Assembly (NCBI GenBank): GCA_045632845.1
Contig: JAZQXL010000015.1
Coordinates: forward strand, 124,001 to 188,000
Source of the DNA: RGIG4140 sp045632845
GTDB lineage: Bacteria > Pseudomonadota > Alphaproteobacteria > CAAHEQ01 > UBA3637
Direction of reading: 5' to 3'
Length of the DNA: 64,000 bases
Position 1 is the stretch's first letter; each line of letters starts with the position of its first letter. This document shows positions 1 through 9,040 of the stretch, one piece after another. The notes below the pieces were generated by a model that had not been told where the DNA came from, searched no databases, and worked only from the letters and a program-made list of their open reading frames with translations. Position numbers and translations under genes: made by a program.

Positions 1-2
1 CA

Positions 3-734
3 AAGGATGATTTTCAACAACTCTTGGATATTTTAGCTTATCAAAAAATTGACCCAAATGGCATTATTGTTTTTGGCGGGGGAAAAGTTGGCTATCAACT
101 AGCCCGTCAAATGGAGCAGTTGCCTAAATACAAAAACTTAACTGTTGTTGAAAAAGATGAAGCACGGGCTGTATTTTTGGCTGAAAAGCTCGAAAAAACG
201 GTTGTTATTCATGGAGATGGTTTAGATGATACATTGATGGATGATTTGAATTTAAAAAATTATCAAATAGCCATTGCAACAACCCAAAGTGATGAAAGCA
301 ACATTTTGTTATCTTTGCTTTCCAAACGCAACCAAATTGATAAAACAACCGCCCTTATTCACAACCAGCTTTATTCAGATTTGACGTTTGAAATGGGCTT
401 GGATGCGGCCATTGATCCAAATGCGGTTTTAATTTCAGCCATATTGCAACATATTCGTAAGGGGAAGGTAAAAAATGACTATTTCATTAGTTCTGCTGTT
501 GGGGAAATTATTGAAGCAGAAGCGTTGGAAACGGCAAAAATCACAAGCAAAGAAGTTGGACGTCTTAAAATCCCAGAAGGGGTTGTTTTAGCTGGCGTAA
601 TCAGAGAGGGGATTTTTACCTTGCCAGACAAACACTTTAAAATCAAAGCAGGGGATAGCGTTCTTCTTTTTGTTGAAAAAGGGCACGTTAAAGATGCTGA
701 AAGTTTGTTAACCGTTGGGTTTTCGTTTTTTTAA
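3..734 (+). CDS. trkA: TrkA, potassium uptake regulatory subunit (3' part)
   Basis: This is the C-terminal half of TrkA, the cytoplasmic NAD(H)-binding regulator of Trk/Ktr potassium transporters. The frame is open to the left edge of the window, so the start lies outside; about 243 codons are visible, against roughly 450 for the family. The visible part holds the second RCK unit: a Rossmann glycine motif (FGGGKVGYQLA) followed by the acidic VVEKDE strand end, then a TrkA-C domain near the C-terminus (EVGRLKIPEGVVLAGVIREG). The first RCK domain is missing only because of the window boundary. mfd follows 23 bases downstream on the same strand. The family assignment is strong. Confidence 0.9.
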   Translation, partial: KDDFQQLLDILAYQKIDPNGIIVFGGGKVGYQLARQMEQLPKYKNLTVVEKDEARAVFLAEKLEKTVVIHGDGLDDTLMDDLNLKNYQIAIATTQSDESNILLSLLSKRNQIDKTTALIHNQLYSDLTFEMGLDAAIDPNAVLISAILQHIRKGKVKNDYFISSAVGEIIEAEALETAKITSKEVGRLKIPEGVVLAGVIREGIFTLPDKHFKIKAGDSVLLFVEKGHVKDAESLLTVGFSFF

Positions 735-757
735 TGGATTAAAAAGGGTCAAGGAAT

Positions 758-3700
758 ATGATCGAAAAAATGGCCAAGCAATTATCAAACATTCAAGATG
801 GGTATCAAGCGTTTGTGCTTAAAAAATTGCTTCGGCAAAACAAAAAGCATTGCCACGTTGTTGCAACAGATGTGCATTTGGCTTTTTTAAAAGAGGTGCT
901 TTCTCTTGTTGCGCCAGATGTTAAAGTTTTGACTTTGCCAGAATGGGACACGGTACCTTATGATCGTGTTTCCCCCAAATCTGACATTGAAGGCGAGCGG
1001 ATTGATACGCTTTGCTATTTGGCAAACAATTTAGCTGAGGATGAAGTTTGTCTTTTGCTCACAACACCTGCAGGTCTTATTCAAAAGGTTCCTGAAAAAT
1101 CCTTTTTTAAAGAGCGGTTGCTTGTAATTGAAGAGGGGAAAGAAATTGATTTTGAGCAATTAAAACTCTTTTTGCAAAAAAATAGTTACAAGCTGGTTAA
1201 CACCGTGATTAACACGGGGGAATATGCCATTAGGGGTGGGTTGATTGATATTTTTCCAGCGGGTGCGCTTCACCCTGTGCGGATTGATTTTTTCGGCAAC
1301 GAAGTGGATGAGATTAAGTTTTTTGATGAAATGACGCAACGGACATTAAAAAAAGCCGATGTTGTTACATTAAAACCAATGGCTGAATTTTCATTAACCA
1401 AAGAAAGTATTGCTCTTTTTCGCACAAAATACAGAACGTTGTTTGAAAATGTGCAATCAGATTTTTTGTATGAAAGTGTGTCAGAAGGGGTTTTTGTTGC
1501 AGGGTTAGAACATTATTTACCCTTGTTTCATGAAAAAATGGCCACTCTTTTTGATTATTTAGTGGGTTTTGATTTTTCATTTGATTTTCAAACACAAAAA
1601 GCCCTTCAAAGCAAGTTGGATCAAATTGATGAATATTATGAGGCACGGCTTGAAGCTTTAAAAACCAATCTTTCTTTTCAAGAACGGGTGTATAATCCTA
1701 TTCCAAAAGAGGAGATGTTTTTAACAAATGAGGCCCTTGAAGCTGGCCTTTTAAAAGGGGATTTTTATCTTTTTTCCCCGTTTGCAATTCCAAATGCTGA
1801 GGATTTAAAATCTAAAAAGGGCAAATCATTTGTTGATGTTCGTTTAAAAGATCCCGCTCATGTGTTAGATGAAGTTGTAAGTTTTGTTAAAGAAGCACCT
1901 AAACATGTGATTTTCACAGCCTCAAGTTTTGGGTCAGCTCAAAGATTAAGTGGCTTGCTCAGAGATAAAGGTATTTCTCTTTTTGAAGCAGAGAGTTTCA
2001 AAGAGGCCCTTAAAAAAGCACCCGCTGTTTTGGTTGCACCTTTTGAAAATGGCTTTGAAGCAAAAGATTTTTTGTTGATTACTGAAACAGACATTTTTGG
2101 GGAAAGAATTATTCGCAAACCAAAGAAACAAAAACAAGCCAATTTTATCACAGATATCAGTGCGTTAAATTATGGCGATTTGGTTGTTCATCAAAAGCAT
2201 GGTGTTGGCAGGTTTGAGGGGTTAAAAGCTTTGAATGTGAACAATGTGGTTCATGATTGTTTGGAGCTGGTCTATGATGGAGGAGATAAGCTTTTTATCC
2301 CAGTTGAAAACTTAGAAACCCTTTCAAAATATGGCTCTGAAGGGGTCGCTTTGGATCATTTGGGGTCTCAAAGTTTTATAACCCGTAAGAATAAGGTTAA
2401 AAAAGACCTGCTTGCCATGGCTGAAAAGTTGATTGCAACCGCCTCGTTAAGAGAGCTTGACAGTCAAGAAAAGATTTTGCCACCCCATGGGGCGTATCAA
2501 GAATTTTGTGCCAGATTTCCCTATGTTGAAACAGAAGATCAAATCCGCACCATTCAAGAAATTGAAGCAGATTTGTCAAGTGGCAAACCCATGGACCGCC
2601 TTGTGTGTGGGGATGTTGGGTTTGGCAAAACAGAAGTGGCTTTAAGAGCGGCCTTTTTGTGTGCTATGTCGGGCAAACAAGTGGCTTTGGTTGTGCCAAC
2701 AACATTACTTGCGTTGCAACATTATAACACGTTTAAAGAGCGGTTTCATGGTTTTCCAATTAGGGTGGGCTCCCTTTCTCGTTTGGTAACAGGGCAAAAA
2801 GCCAAACAAGTTCAAAAAGAGCTTGAAACAGGGGTGTTGGACATTGTGATTGGGACACATGCGCTCCTTTCAAAACAGCAAAAGTTTAAAAATTTAGGTC
2901 TTGTGATTGTGGATGAAGAGCAACACTTTGGGGTGACGCATAAGGAACGGTTGAAGGAGCTTAAAAAAGGCGTTCATGTCTTAACCTTGACCGCAACCCC
3001 CATTCCAAGAACATTGCAACTATCCCTATCAGGTGTCAGATCCTTATCCGTTATTGCAACACCTCCCGTGGATAGGTTAGCGGTTAAAACATTTGTCACA
3101 CCATTTGATGGGGTGATTATTAAAGAAGCTATTTTAAGGGAATATTTTAGAGGCGGCCAAGTTTTTTATGTTTGTCCCAGAATTTCTGATATGCCTGAAA
3201 TTTATCAAACATTAACAAAATTGGTCCCAGAGATCAAAGTTGTTAAAGCGCATGGACAGATGCCCGCAAAAGAGTTGGAGCAAATCATGTCTGACTTTGC
3301 CGAGCATAAATATGATGTTTTGCTTGCTACCAGCATTGTGGAATCTGGTCTTGATATCAAGGCGGTGAATACCATTATTATTCATAAAGCGGATATGTTC
3401 GGTCTTGCAGCTTTGTATCAAATGCGTGGACGTGTTGGCAGGGGCAAGCTTAGAGCCTATGCCTACCTTGTGACACCCCCTTTTAAAAAGCTCTCATCAA
3501 TGGCAGAAAAAAGATTAACCGTGATGCAAAACTTGGATAGTTTGGGAGCTGGTTTTACTTTGGCAAGTCATGATTTAGACATCAGAGGGGCTGGCAATTT
3601 GTTGGGGGATGAACAATCAGGACATATCAAAGAAGTTGGCATTGCCCTTTATCAAAAAATGCTGTATGAAGCGATTAAAGGCTTAAAGGAAAATAAAAAA

Positions 3701-4174
3701 GAGGTTATGGAAGATGATTTCTCTCCTCAAATTTCAATGGGTTTTCCAGTTATTATTCCGCAAAATTATGTCTCAGAGTTAGATTTGAGAATGGAACTTT
3801 ACCACAGAGCCTCTTTGATTGAAGATTTGGCTGAAATAGACTCTTTTTCAGCAGAGATGATTGACAGATTTGGCGTTTATCCCTCAGAAGTTGAGAATTT
3901 GTTTGCAACGCTTAAGCTTAAAGTGTTGGCCAAAAAGGCCCATATTGAGCGCTTGGACGTGGGGCCAAAAGGGGCGGTTGTTTCCTTTTATCAAAATATT
4001 TTTCCAAACCCAGCGGGCCTTATTCAATATATTCAGCAGCAAATGGGGACCATTCAAATTAAGCCAGATCAAAAGCTTGTGGTCATGCGCCCTTGGGGGG
4101 ATGCAAAGGCCAGATTAGAAGGCGTTCACAAAATGCTGGTTAAATTGGCTGAAATTGCTGAACAGGGAACATAA
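758..4174 (+). CDS. mfd: Mfd, transcription-repair coupling factor
   Basis: Mfd is a DNA translocase that removes RNA polymerase stalled at lesions and recruits UvrA. Its 1138 residues match the usual length. Visible parts in order: a UvrB-like N-terminal region with PEWDTVPYDR near 65; a CarD-type RNA polymerase interaction domain at about 470 (NYGDLVVHQKHGVGRFEGL); Walker A GDVGFGKTE at about 617; the DEEQ box at about 718; the helicase motif TATPIPRTLQ; helicase C-terminal motifs (QMRGRVGRG); and the TRG-type C-terminal domain beginning around 1008. The start is ATG with an AAGG-type ribosome site. The gene runs convergently into rmuC, with only two bases between stop codons and no terminator visible. 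Confidence 0.97.
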   Translation: MIEKMAKQLSNIQDGYQAFVLKKLLRQNKKHCHVVATDVHLAFLKEVLSLVAPDVKVLTLPEWDTVPYDRVSPKSDIEGERIDTLCYLANNLAEDEVCLLLTTPAGLIQKVPEKSFFKERLLVIEEGKEIDFEQLKLFLQKNSYKLVNTVINTGEYAIRGGLIDIFPAGALHPVRIDFFGNEVDEIKFFDEMTQRTLKKADVVTLKPMAEFSLTKESIALFRTKYRTLFENVQSDFLYESVSEGVFVAGLEHYLPLFHEKMATLFDYLVGFDFSFDFQTQKALQSKLDQIDEYYEARLEALKTNLSFQERVYNPIPKEEMFLTNEALEAGLLKGDFYLFSPFAIPNAEDLKSKKGKSFVDVRLKDPAHVLDEVVSFVKEAPKHVIFTASSFGSAQRLSGLLRDKGISLFEAESFKEALKKAPAVLVAPFENGFEAKDFLLITETDIFGERIIRKPKKQKQANFITDISALNYGDLVVHQKHGVGRFEGLKALNVNNVVHDCLELVYDGGDKLFIPVENLETLSKYGSEGVALDHLGSQSFITRKNKVKKDLLAMAEKLIATASLRELDSQEKILPPHGAYQEFCARFPYVETEDQIRTIQEIEADLSSGKPMDRLVCGDVGFGKTEVALRAAFLCAMSGKQVALVVPTTLLALQHYNTFKERFHGFPIRVGSLSRLVTGQKAKQVQKELETGVLDIVIGTHALLSKQQKFKNLGLVIVDEEQHFGVTHKERLKELKKGVHVLTLTATPIPRTLQLSLSGVRSLSVIATPPVDRLAVKTFVTPFDGVIIKEAILREYFRGGQVFYVCPRISDMPEIYQTLTKLVPEIKVVKAHGQMPAKELEQIMSDFAEHKYDVLLATSIVESGLDIKAVNTIIIHKADMFGLAALYQMRGRVGRGKLRAYAYLVTPPFKKLSSMAEKRLTVMQNLDSLGAGFTLASHDLDIRGAGNLLGDEQSGHIKEVGIALYQKMLYEAIKGLKENKKEVMEDDFSPQISMGFPVIIPQNYVSELDLRMELYHRASLIEDLAEIDSFSAEMIDRFGVYPSEVENLFATLKLKVLAKKAHIERLDVGPKGAVVSFYQNIFPNPAGLIQYIQQQMGTIQIKPDQKLVVMRPWGDAKARLEGVHKMLVKLAEIAEQGT

Positions 4175-4176
4175 AT

Positions 4177-5364
4177 TTATTCCAGTGGGAGCTTGGCAAC
4201 ACTGCTTGGCAGGCTGTTCATATCGAGCTCTTCAACCCCGGTCTCTTTTTGTGAGGCATCACTTACATTTCTAAGCCTTCTTGCCATGGCTCTTGTTCTG
4301 GTATCAGCTTCATCAAGTGTTTTGCTTGTCAGCTCAATGTTGCGTTTGACTTTTTCAATCCAGGTGATATATTTTTCAAACTCGGTTTTAACCTCACTCA
4401 GTGTTTGCCAAACTTCTCCAGAACGTTTTTGTATCATCAAAGATCTAAATCCCATTTGAAGAGAATTTAAAAAAGCGCCCAATGTTGAAGGCCCTGCAAT
4501 TGAAACACGATGTTTGGTTTGAATTTCTCCTGCAAGACCAGGCTTTTTCATCACTTCGGCATAAAGCCCTTCCGTTGGTAAAAACATAATGGCAAAATCA
4601 GTTGTTTTTGGCGGGCAAACATATTTGCTTGCAATACGCTTTGCTTCCAATCTGATTTGTCTTTCAAGTTCTGAAGAGGCGCTGTCAATCAAAGCTGTAT
4701 CTGCTTTTTCAGAAGCGTCAATGAGCCGTTCATAAGCTTCAATGGGGAATTTTGAATCAATTGGAATGAGCACATCCCCCTCTGGCAGTTTAATGGCATA
4801 TTCAACCACTTCTTGTGAAGAAGGGTCAATATGGGCATTTTTTATAAATTGATCAGGATTGAGCATTTGCTCTAACAAAGCGCCCAGTTGAACTTCGCCC
4901 CAAGTGCCTCTTGTTTTAACGTTTGATAACACACGCTTAAGCCCACCCACATCAGAAGCTAAAAGTTGCATTTCCCCCAACCCTTGGTGGACTTTTTCAA
5001 GACGTTCTGACACTTGAGAAAAAGATTCACCCAAGCGTTTTTCAAGCGTGACATGCAGTTTTTCATCAACTGTTGTGCGCATTTCATCAAGCTTTTGTTT
5101 GTTATCAAAATTCATTTTATCAAGTCTATCCTCGACAGTTTTGCGAATCGAGTCATTAAAGTTCAAAAGAGATTGAGCCAGTTCTTCTCTTAAAGCTCTT
5201 GCATCATCTCTTGTCATGCGTTCTAACCGTTCTAATTCTGAAGAAAGAGAAACGCTTTGAGCCGTTTTTTGTTGGCCAAATACCTTGAAAATAAGACTGA
5301 CAATAACAATAATTAAAACAACGCTGACAGCGCCTGCGATAAGAAGAAAAAGCTCTGGTGACAT
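4177..5364 (-). CDS. rmuC: RmuC family DNA recombination protein
   Basis: RmuC proteins limit certain DNA inversions and rearrangements; a nuclease-like core is predicted for the family. The 395 residues show an N-terminal membrane anchor (residues 4-28, rich in Val/Ile/Leu) and a coiled-coil stretch with heptad-like Glu/Leu/Arg from about 40 to 135. The conserved RmuC core follows, with KTRGTWGEVQLGALLEQML, DSKFPIEAYERL and FLPTEGLYAEV. It ends tail to tail against mfd. The ATG lies about 75 bases from the divergent gene at 5452. Family assignment is firm, but the biochemical function is poorly known for the whole family. Confidence 0.93.
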   Translation of the reverse strand: MSPELFLLIAGAVSVVLIIVIVSLIFKVFGQQKTAQSVSLSSELERLERMTRDDARALREELAQSLLNFNDSIRKTVEDRLDKMNFDNKQKLDEMRTTVDEKLHVTLEKRLGESFSQVSERLEKVHQGLGEMQLLASDVGGLKRVLSNVKTRGTWGEVQLGALLEQMLNPDQFIKNAHIDPSSQEVVEYAIKLPEGDVLIPIDSKFPIEAYERLIDASEKADTALIDSASSELERQIRLEAKRIASKYVCPPKTTDFAIMFLPTEGLYAEVMKKPGLAGEIQTKHRVSIAGPSTLGAFLNSLQMGFRSLMIQKRSGEVWQTLSEVKTEFEKYITWIEKVKRNIELTSKTLDEADTRTRAMARRLRNVSDASQKETGVEELDMNSLPSSVAKLPLE

Positions 5365-5451
5365 AAAAAAATCCTTTACATAATTAAGTTAAATTAGATA
5401 TAGTGTAACAAAACACATTAAAATTACAATCCTTTTTTTATGGGAGGGGAG

Positions 5452-6135
5452 ATGAAAAAAATAAACCGTTGTTTAAATTGGATTATTGAAAAATTAAAAT
5501 GGCCCGTTGCTGTTTTGATGGTGTTGATTGCTGTGCCAGCTTTGTATGCAGATATATACGCTCTTGAAAAATTGACGAATATGGATGTTATTTTACAGTT
5601 TTTCTTGCCCTTTATAGCAACAGCTGTTTTGTTTTTGTTCATTCCAGCCTTGGCAGGGTCCTTTTTTGCAATTATGGAGCATGAATTAACGCATATGCTT
5701 TTTGCAGTTTTAACATTTCATAAACCCCGTGGGTTGGATGTCAATCAAGATGTGGGGGGCTCGTTCTCTTTTGAAGGGAAGGGGAACTGGATGATTGCTT
5801 TAGCCCCTTACTTTTTCCCAACGTTTTGGTTTGTTCTTGTGCTTTTAATGCCTATTTATGTTTCATTTACGGGGAAATTACCTGATTTTTATGTGCCAAT
5901 GCTTGGCATTTTCTTAGGGTATAACTTTATTGTGAGTTGTCTGTCCATTCATCCAAAGCAAACAGACTTTAAAGTGGCGGGATACATTTTCACCATTTGC
6001 TTTTTGCCTGGAATTTTATTTTTAAAATATGGGATTGTTTTTTGTTATTCCATTAAGGGATTGGCTGGCGTTGAAGCCTATTTTAGTCTTTTGGCGCAAA
6101 AGGCCTATCAAATTGTGGGTCCATTTCTCTCATAA
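5452..6135 (+). CDS. Membrane protein with HExxH motif, M50-like
   Basis: This is an integral membrane protein of 227 residues with five or six hydrophobic segments. Inside the second segment lies EHELTHMLFAV, a zinc-metallopeptidase HExxH signature embedded in a membrane helix, as in site-2-protease-like M50 families. A further hydrophobic segment carries APYFFPTFW, where M50 relatives place their third zinc ligand region, but I cannot identify the ligand. The start was chosen at 5452, preceded by GGGAGGGGAG; an in-frame ATG 12 bases upstream overlaps that site. An alternative is a structural membrane protein with a chance HExxH. It lies between divergent rmuC and aspS. Substrate unknown. 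Confidence 0.6.
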   Translation: MKKINRCLNWIIEKLKWPVAVLMVLIAVPALYADIYALEKLTNMDVILQFFLPFIATAVLFLFIPALAGSFFAIMEHELTHMLFAVLTFHKPRGLDVNQDVGGSFSFEGKGNWMIALAPYFFPTFWFVLVLLMPIYVSFTGKLPDFYVPMLGIFLGYNFIVSCLSIHPKQTDFKVAGYIFTICFLPGILFLKYGIVFCYSIKGLAGVEAYFSLLAQKAYQIVGPFLS

Positions 6136-6244
6136 AAGTTTTTTTTAACAAAAATATGAGTTCAAAAAAGAATATTCCTTGCATTTTGAGTTAAAATTTT
6201 GTATTTTTAACAGGTTTATTGATATTTGATTTAAGGAGAATAAT

Positions 6245-8011
6245 ATGCATCAATATAGAACACATACATGCGGTGCTTTAAGAGCAGAGCATGAAGCTCA
6301 AACGGTTAGATTGTCAGGCTGGGTCCATCGCAAACGCGATCATGGTAATTTATTGTTTGTTGATTTACGTGATAATTATGGGATTACACAATGTGTTCTT
6401 GATACATCAAGCGATTGCTTTTCTGTTTTAGAAAAAGTTCGCCCAGAATCTGTTGTTAAAATTGATGGTAAAGTTGTTTTGCGTGCCAAAGAAACAGTGA
6501 ATGCAAAAATGCCAACAGGGGAAATTGAAGTTCAAGTTTCATCCGTTGACGTTTTGTCTGAAGCTGAAGTTTTGCCAATGCAAGTGGTGGCTGAAACATC
6601 AGATTTGTCAGAAGAACAACGCTTGACATATCGTTTCTTAGATTTAAGACGTGAAAAACCACATGCCAATATTTTGCTTCGCAATGCTTTTGTGCGCTCC
6701 GTTCGTGAAAGAATGTGGAAAGCTGGGTTCAGTGAATTTCAAACACCAATTTTGACAGCTTCTTCTCCAGAAGGGGCTCGTGACTTTTTGGTCCCATCTC
6801 GTTTGCATCATGGCAAATTTTATGCTTTGCCACAAGCACCACAACAATTTAAACAATTATTGATGGTTTCAGGTTTTGACAGATATTTCCAAGTTGCTCC
6901 TTGCTTTAGAGATGAAGATGCACGGGCTGACCGTTCTCCAGGTGAATTTTATCAATTAGATATTGAAATGTCTTTTGTGACACAAGATGAAATTTTTGCA
7001 ACAGTTGAACCAATCATTCATGGGTTGTTTGATGAATTTGCCCCAAATGCAAAAATCACACCCGCTCCATTTGTTCACATTCCATATTTAGAATCTATGC
7101 TCACTTATGGGACAGATAAACCAGACCTTCGCAACCCATTGTTGATTAAAGATGTGTCTGAAGTTTTTGCAGGTTCTAGCTTTGGTTTGTTTGCCTCTAA
7201 GGTTGCAGAAGGGGGCTTTGTCCGTGCCATTTGCACACCAAACACAGCTTCTCGTCCACGCAGCTGGTTTGACAAAATGAACGCTTATGCTGTTGAATCT
7301 GGTTTTGGTGGTTTGGGTTATATCTCTTTTGCTGAAGAAGGGAACAAAGGCCCAATCGCAAAGAATTTGGATGAAGAACGTATTCAAAAATTAATTGAAA
7401 TTACAGGTGCTAAAACAGGGGATAGTGTTTTCTTTGTTTGTGGCAAAGGGGACAAAGTTGTTAAATTCACGGGCTTGGTTCGCACCTTGCTGGGTAATGA
7501 ACTTGATTTGATTGAAAAAGATGCATTCAAATTCTGTTGGATTGTTGACTTCCCAATGTATGAGTTGAATGAAGAAACTGGCGCACCAGAATTTTCACAC
7601 AACCCATTCTCAATGCCTCAAGGGGAAATGGATGCTTTGATGAACAAAAATCCACTTGAAATTATGGCTTATCAATTTGATATGGTCTGTAATGGATATG
7701 AAATTTTGTCAGGTGCTATCCGTAACCACAGACCAGATGTGATGTACAAAGCATTTGAAATTGCAGGTTATGGTCCAGAAGTTGTGGAACAAAAATTTGC
7801 AGGTCTTCTCAATGCATTCAAATTTGGCGCTCCTCCGCACGGTGGTTGTGCTTTTGGTATTGACAGACTTGTTATGTTGTTGACAGATGAAGATTACATT
7901 CGTGAAGTGATTGCATTCCCACTCACACAACAAGGGCTTGATTTGTTGATGAAAGCACCTGCTGAAGTGACTGAAAAACAATTAAGAGAATTACACATTA
8001 AAATTAGATAA
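6245..8011 (+). CDS. aspS: AspS, aspartyl-tRNA synthetase
   Basis: AspS is a class II aminoacyl-tRNA synthetase that charges tRNA-Asp (and tRNA-Asn if non-discriminating). Its 588 residues fit the bacterial type with an N-terminal OB-fold (SGWVHRKRDHGNLLFVDLRD), class II motif 2 (FRDEDARADRSPGEFYQLD), an inserted GAD domain in the middle, and motif 3 (GGCAFGIDRLVMLLT) near the C-terminus. The start ATG has a good AAGGAG site eight bases upstream. A strong terminator follows at 8027-8062, so this appears to be a single-gene transcript. The 109-base upstream gap has no recognisable leader peptide or T-box. Confidence 0.97.
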   Translation: MHQYRTHTCGALRAEHEAQTVRLSGWVHRKRDHGNLLFVDLRDNYGITQCVLDTSSDCFSVLEKVRPESVVKIDGKVVLRAKETVNAKMPTGEIEVQVSSVDVLSEAEVLPMQVVAETSDLSEEQRLTYRFLDLRREKPHANILLRNAFVRSVRERMWKAGFSEFQTPILTASSPEGARDFLVPSRLHHGKFYALPQAPQQFKQLLMVSGFDRYFQVAPCFRDEDARADRSPGEFYQLDIEMSFVTQDEIFATVEPIIHGLFDEFAPNAKITPAPFVHIPYLESMLTYGTDKPDLRNPLLIKDVSEVFAGSSFGLFASKVAEGGFVRAICTPNTASRPRSWFDKMNAYAVESGFGGLGYISFAEEGNKGPIAKNLDEERIQKLIEITGAKTGDSVFFVCGKGDKVVKFTGLVRTLLGNELDLIEKDAFKFCWIVDFPMYELNEETGAPEFSHNPFSMPQGEMDALMNKNPLEIMAYQFDMVCNGYEILSGAIRNHRPDVMYKAFEIAGYGPEVVEQKFAGLLNAFKFGAPPHGGCAFGIDRLVMLLTDEDYIREVIAFPLTQQGLDLLMKAPAEVTEKQLRELHIKIR

Positions 8012-8026
8012 TTCTTAACGATTTAA

Positions 8027-8062
8027 AGAAAAGGAAAGGGCGTTTCTCTTTCCTTTTTTTTT
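8027..8062 (+). terminator. Rho-independent terminator after aspS
   Basis: The stem GGAAAG (8033-8038) pairs with CTTTCC (8048-8053), extended by A/T pairs, and is followed by about nine T residues. It begins 16 bases after the aspS stop. Confidence 0.9.
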
Positions 8063-8226
8063 AAGGGTGATGTGTCCTGCTATTTGTTGGACCAAGGGGC
8101 TGCAGACAATAAATTTCAGTGCAGGTTTATAAGGTGTAAGGCATGGCAAATTTGTTTGAACAAAATGATGCTTGAGCTTTATAAGTGAGTGGATGTTTAT
8201 CTTGAATTGCGTGTTTTTAAAAAAAG

Positions 8227-8255
8227 TTGACAATTATTCTTGATTGTGATATACT
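8227..8255 (+). promoter_or_regulatory. Sigma-70 promoter for the small lipoprotein
   Basis: TTGACA at 8227-8232 and TATACT at 8250-8255 with a 17-base spacer. The position excludes an upstream TTG start for the gene, because that codon lies in the -35 box. The rest of the gap after the aspS terminator (8063-8226) shows nothing I recognise. Confidence 0.8.
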
Positions 8256-8283
8256 TTTTACACTTATAAAAGGAGTATGTTTT

Positions 8284-8625
8284 ATGAAAAGTGAATTAAT
8301 AGCATTATGTGCTTTATCAGGCTTGGTTTTGTCTGGGTGTAAGGATGATGTTGTTTCAAGTAATGCCTCTGTTATTTCGGGGGAAAGGTCTATTGGAACG
8401 GTCATTGATACACTGGTTGTTGAAAATAAATATCAAACAAAGGTTTTTTATTTGATTGATACCGATTCAAACAAGCAAGATGCTGAATATGTTGGTTATG
8501 TTGATTCTCATATTGGGGCCTCTCAAATGGTGGGGCAAGCTTATAATGCCAAAAAAATTGGGATGCAAAAAACACTGGGTGAATGGCAAAATTGTTTGCG
8601 TGGGTTTGAACGCATTTATAAATAA
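8284..8625 (+). CDS. Small lipoprotein, function unknown
   Basis: This is a 113-residue protein with a lipoprotein signal: a short basic start, a hydrophobic core and the lipobox LSGC at about residues 15-18, predicting a lipid-modified cysteine at the N-terminus of the mature form. The mature part is hydrophilic and ends in GEWQNCLRGFERIYK. I recognise no domain. The start follows AAAGGAG by eight bases and lies 28 bases past a strong promoter, so it is probably expressed alone. No terminator is obvious directly after it. It probably resides in the periplasm on a membrane. Confidence 0.75.
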   Translation: MKSELIALCALSGLVLSGCKDDVVSSNASVISGERSIGTVIDTLVVENKYQTKVFYLIDTDSNKQDAEYVGYVDSHIGASQMVGQAYNAKKIGMQKTLGEWQNCLRGFERIYK

Positions 8626-8850
8626 TATTTCATTAATAACAGTTGATAACAAAAGCTTTTGTTTTTTTGTGGCTTTGTTGTTTTGTGTTTGACTTTAAGC
8701 GTCTATTTCACCGATGAATGAATAACAAATGTGTGATTGCCAGAGTGCTTATGAATTTAAATCTTATCTTTCTTCAATGAATAAATGCTAAAAGAGGGTT
8801 ATATATAAAATCTTTGCAGTTATAACGCACTCTTTGGTGATGGAGTAAGA

Positions 8851-8912
8851 GATTGCAACCATTTTTTTGTTATACCGCGCCATTTTTTTTAAGATTGCAA
8901 CCGTTTTTTTGT
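8851..8912. repeat. Pair of direct repeats GATTGCAACC + T-run
   Basis: Two near-identical 20-base copies lie at 8851-8870 and 8893-8912, differing at one base (A or G after GATTGCAACC) and each ending in seven T residues and GTT. They are 42 bases apart. They sit in the 415-base gap between the lipoprotein and rpoD, which otherwise shows no gene. Function unknown. Confidence 0.7.
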
Positions 8913-8984
8913 TTAAGGATTATCTTTGTTAGAAATTGAACAATATAAGTCTATCACAGAAAAGTTTTGATTTTTAAAAGACAA

Positions 8985-9025
8985 TAAAAAAAACACCATC
9001 TTAAAATGGGATGGTGTTTTTATAT
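8985..9025 (-). terminator. Terminator of the yqeY-dnaG-rpoD operon
   Basis: A ten-base perfect stem: AAACACCATC (8991-9000) pairs with GATGGTGTTT (9010-9019). On the minus strand it is followed by a T-run, and T residues also follow on the plus strand, so it may act in both directions. It lies 16-50 bases past the rpoD stop. Confidence 0.9.
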
Positions 9026-9040
9026 ATCTTTTGTTTTCAT

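Noticed and set aside
6156..6194. Short ORF (12 codons) upstream of aspS as a leader peptide
   Set aside because: No ribosome site, no run of Asp or Asn codons, and no terminator hairpin between it and aspS.
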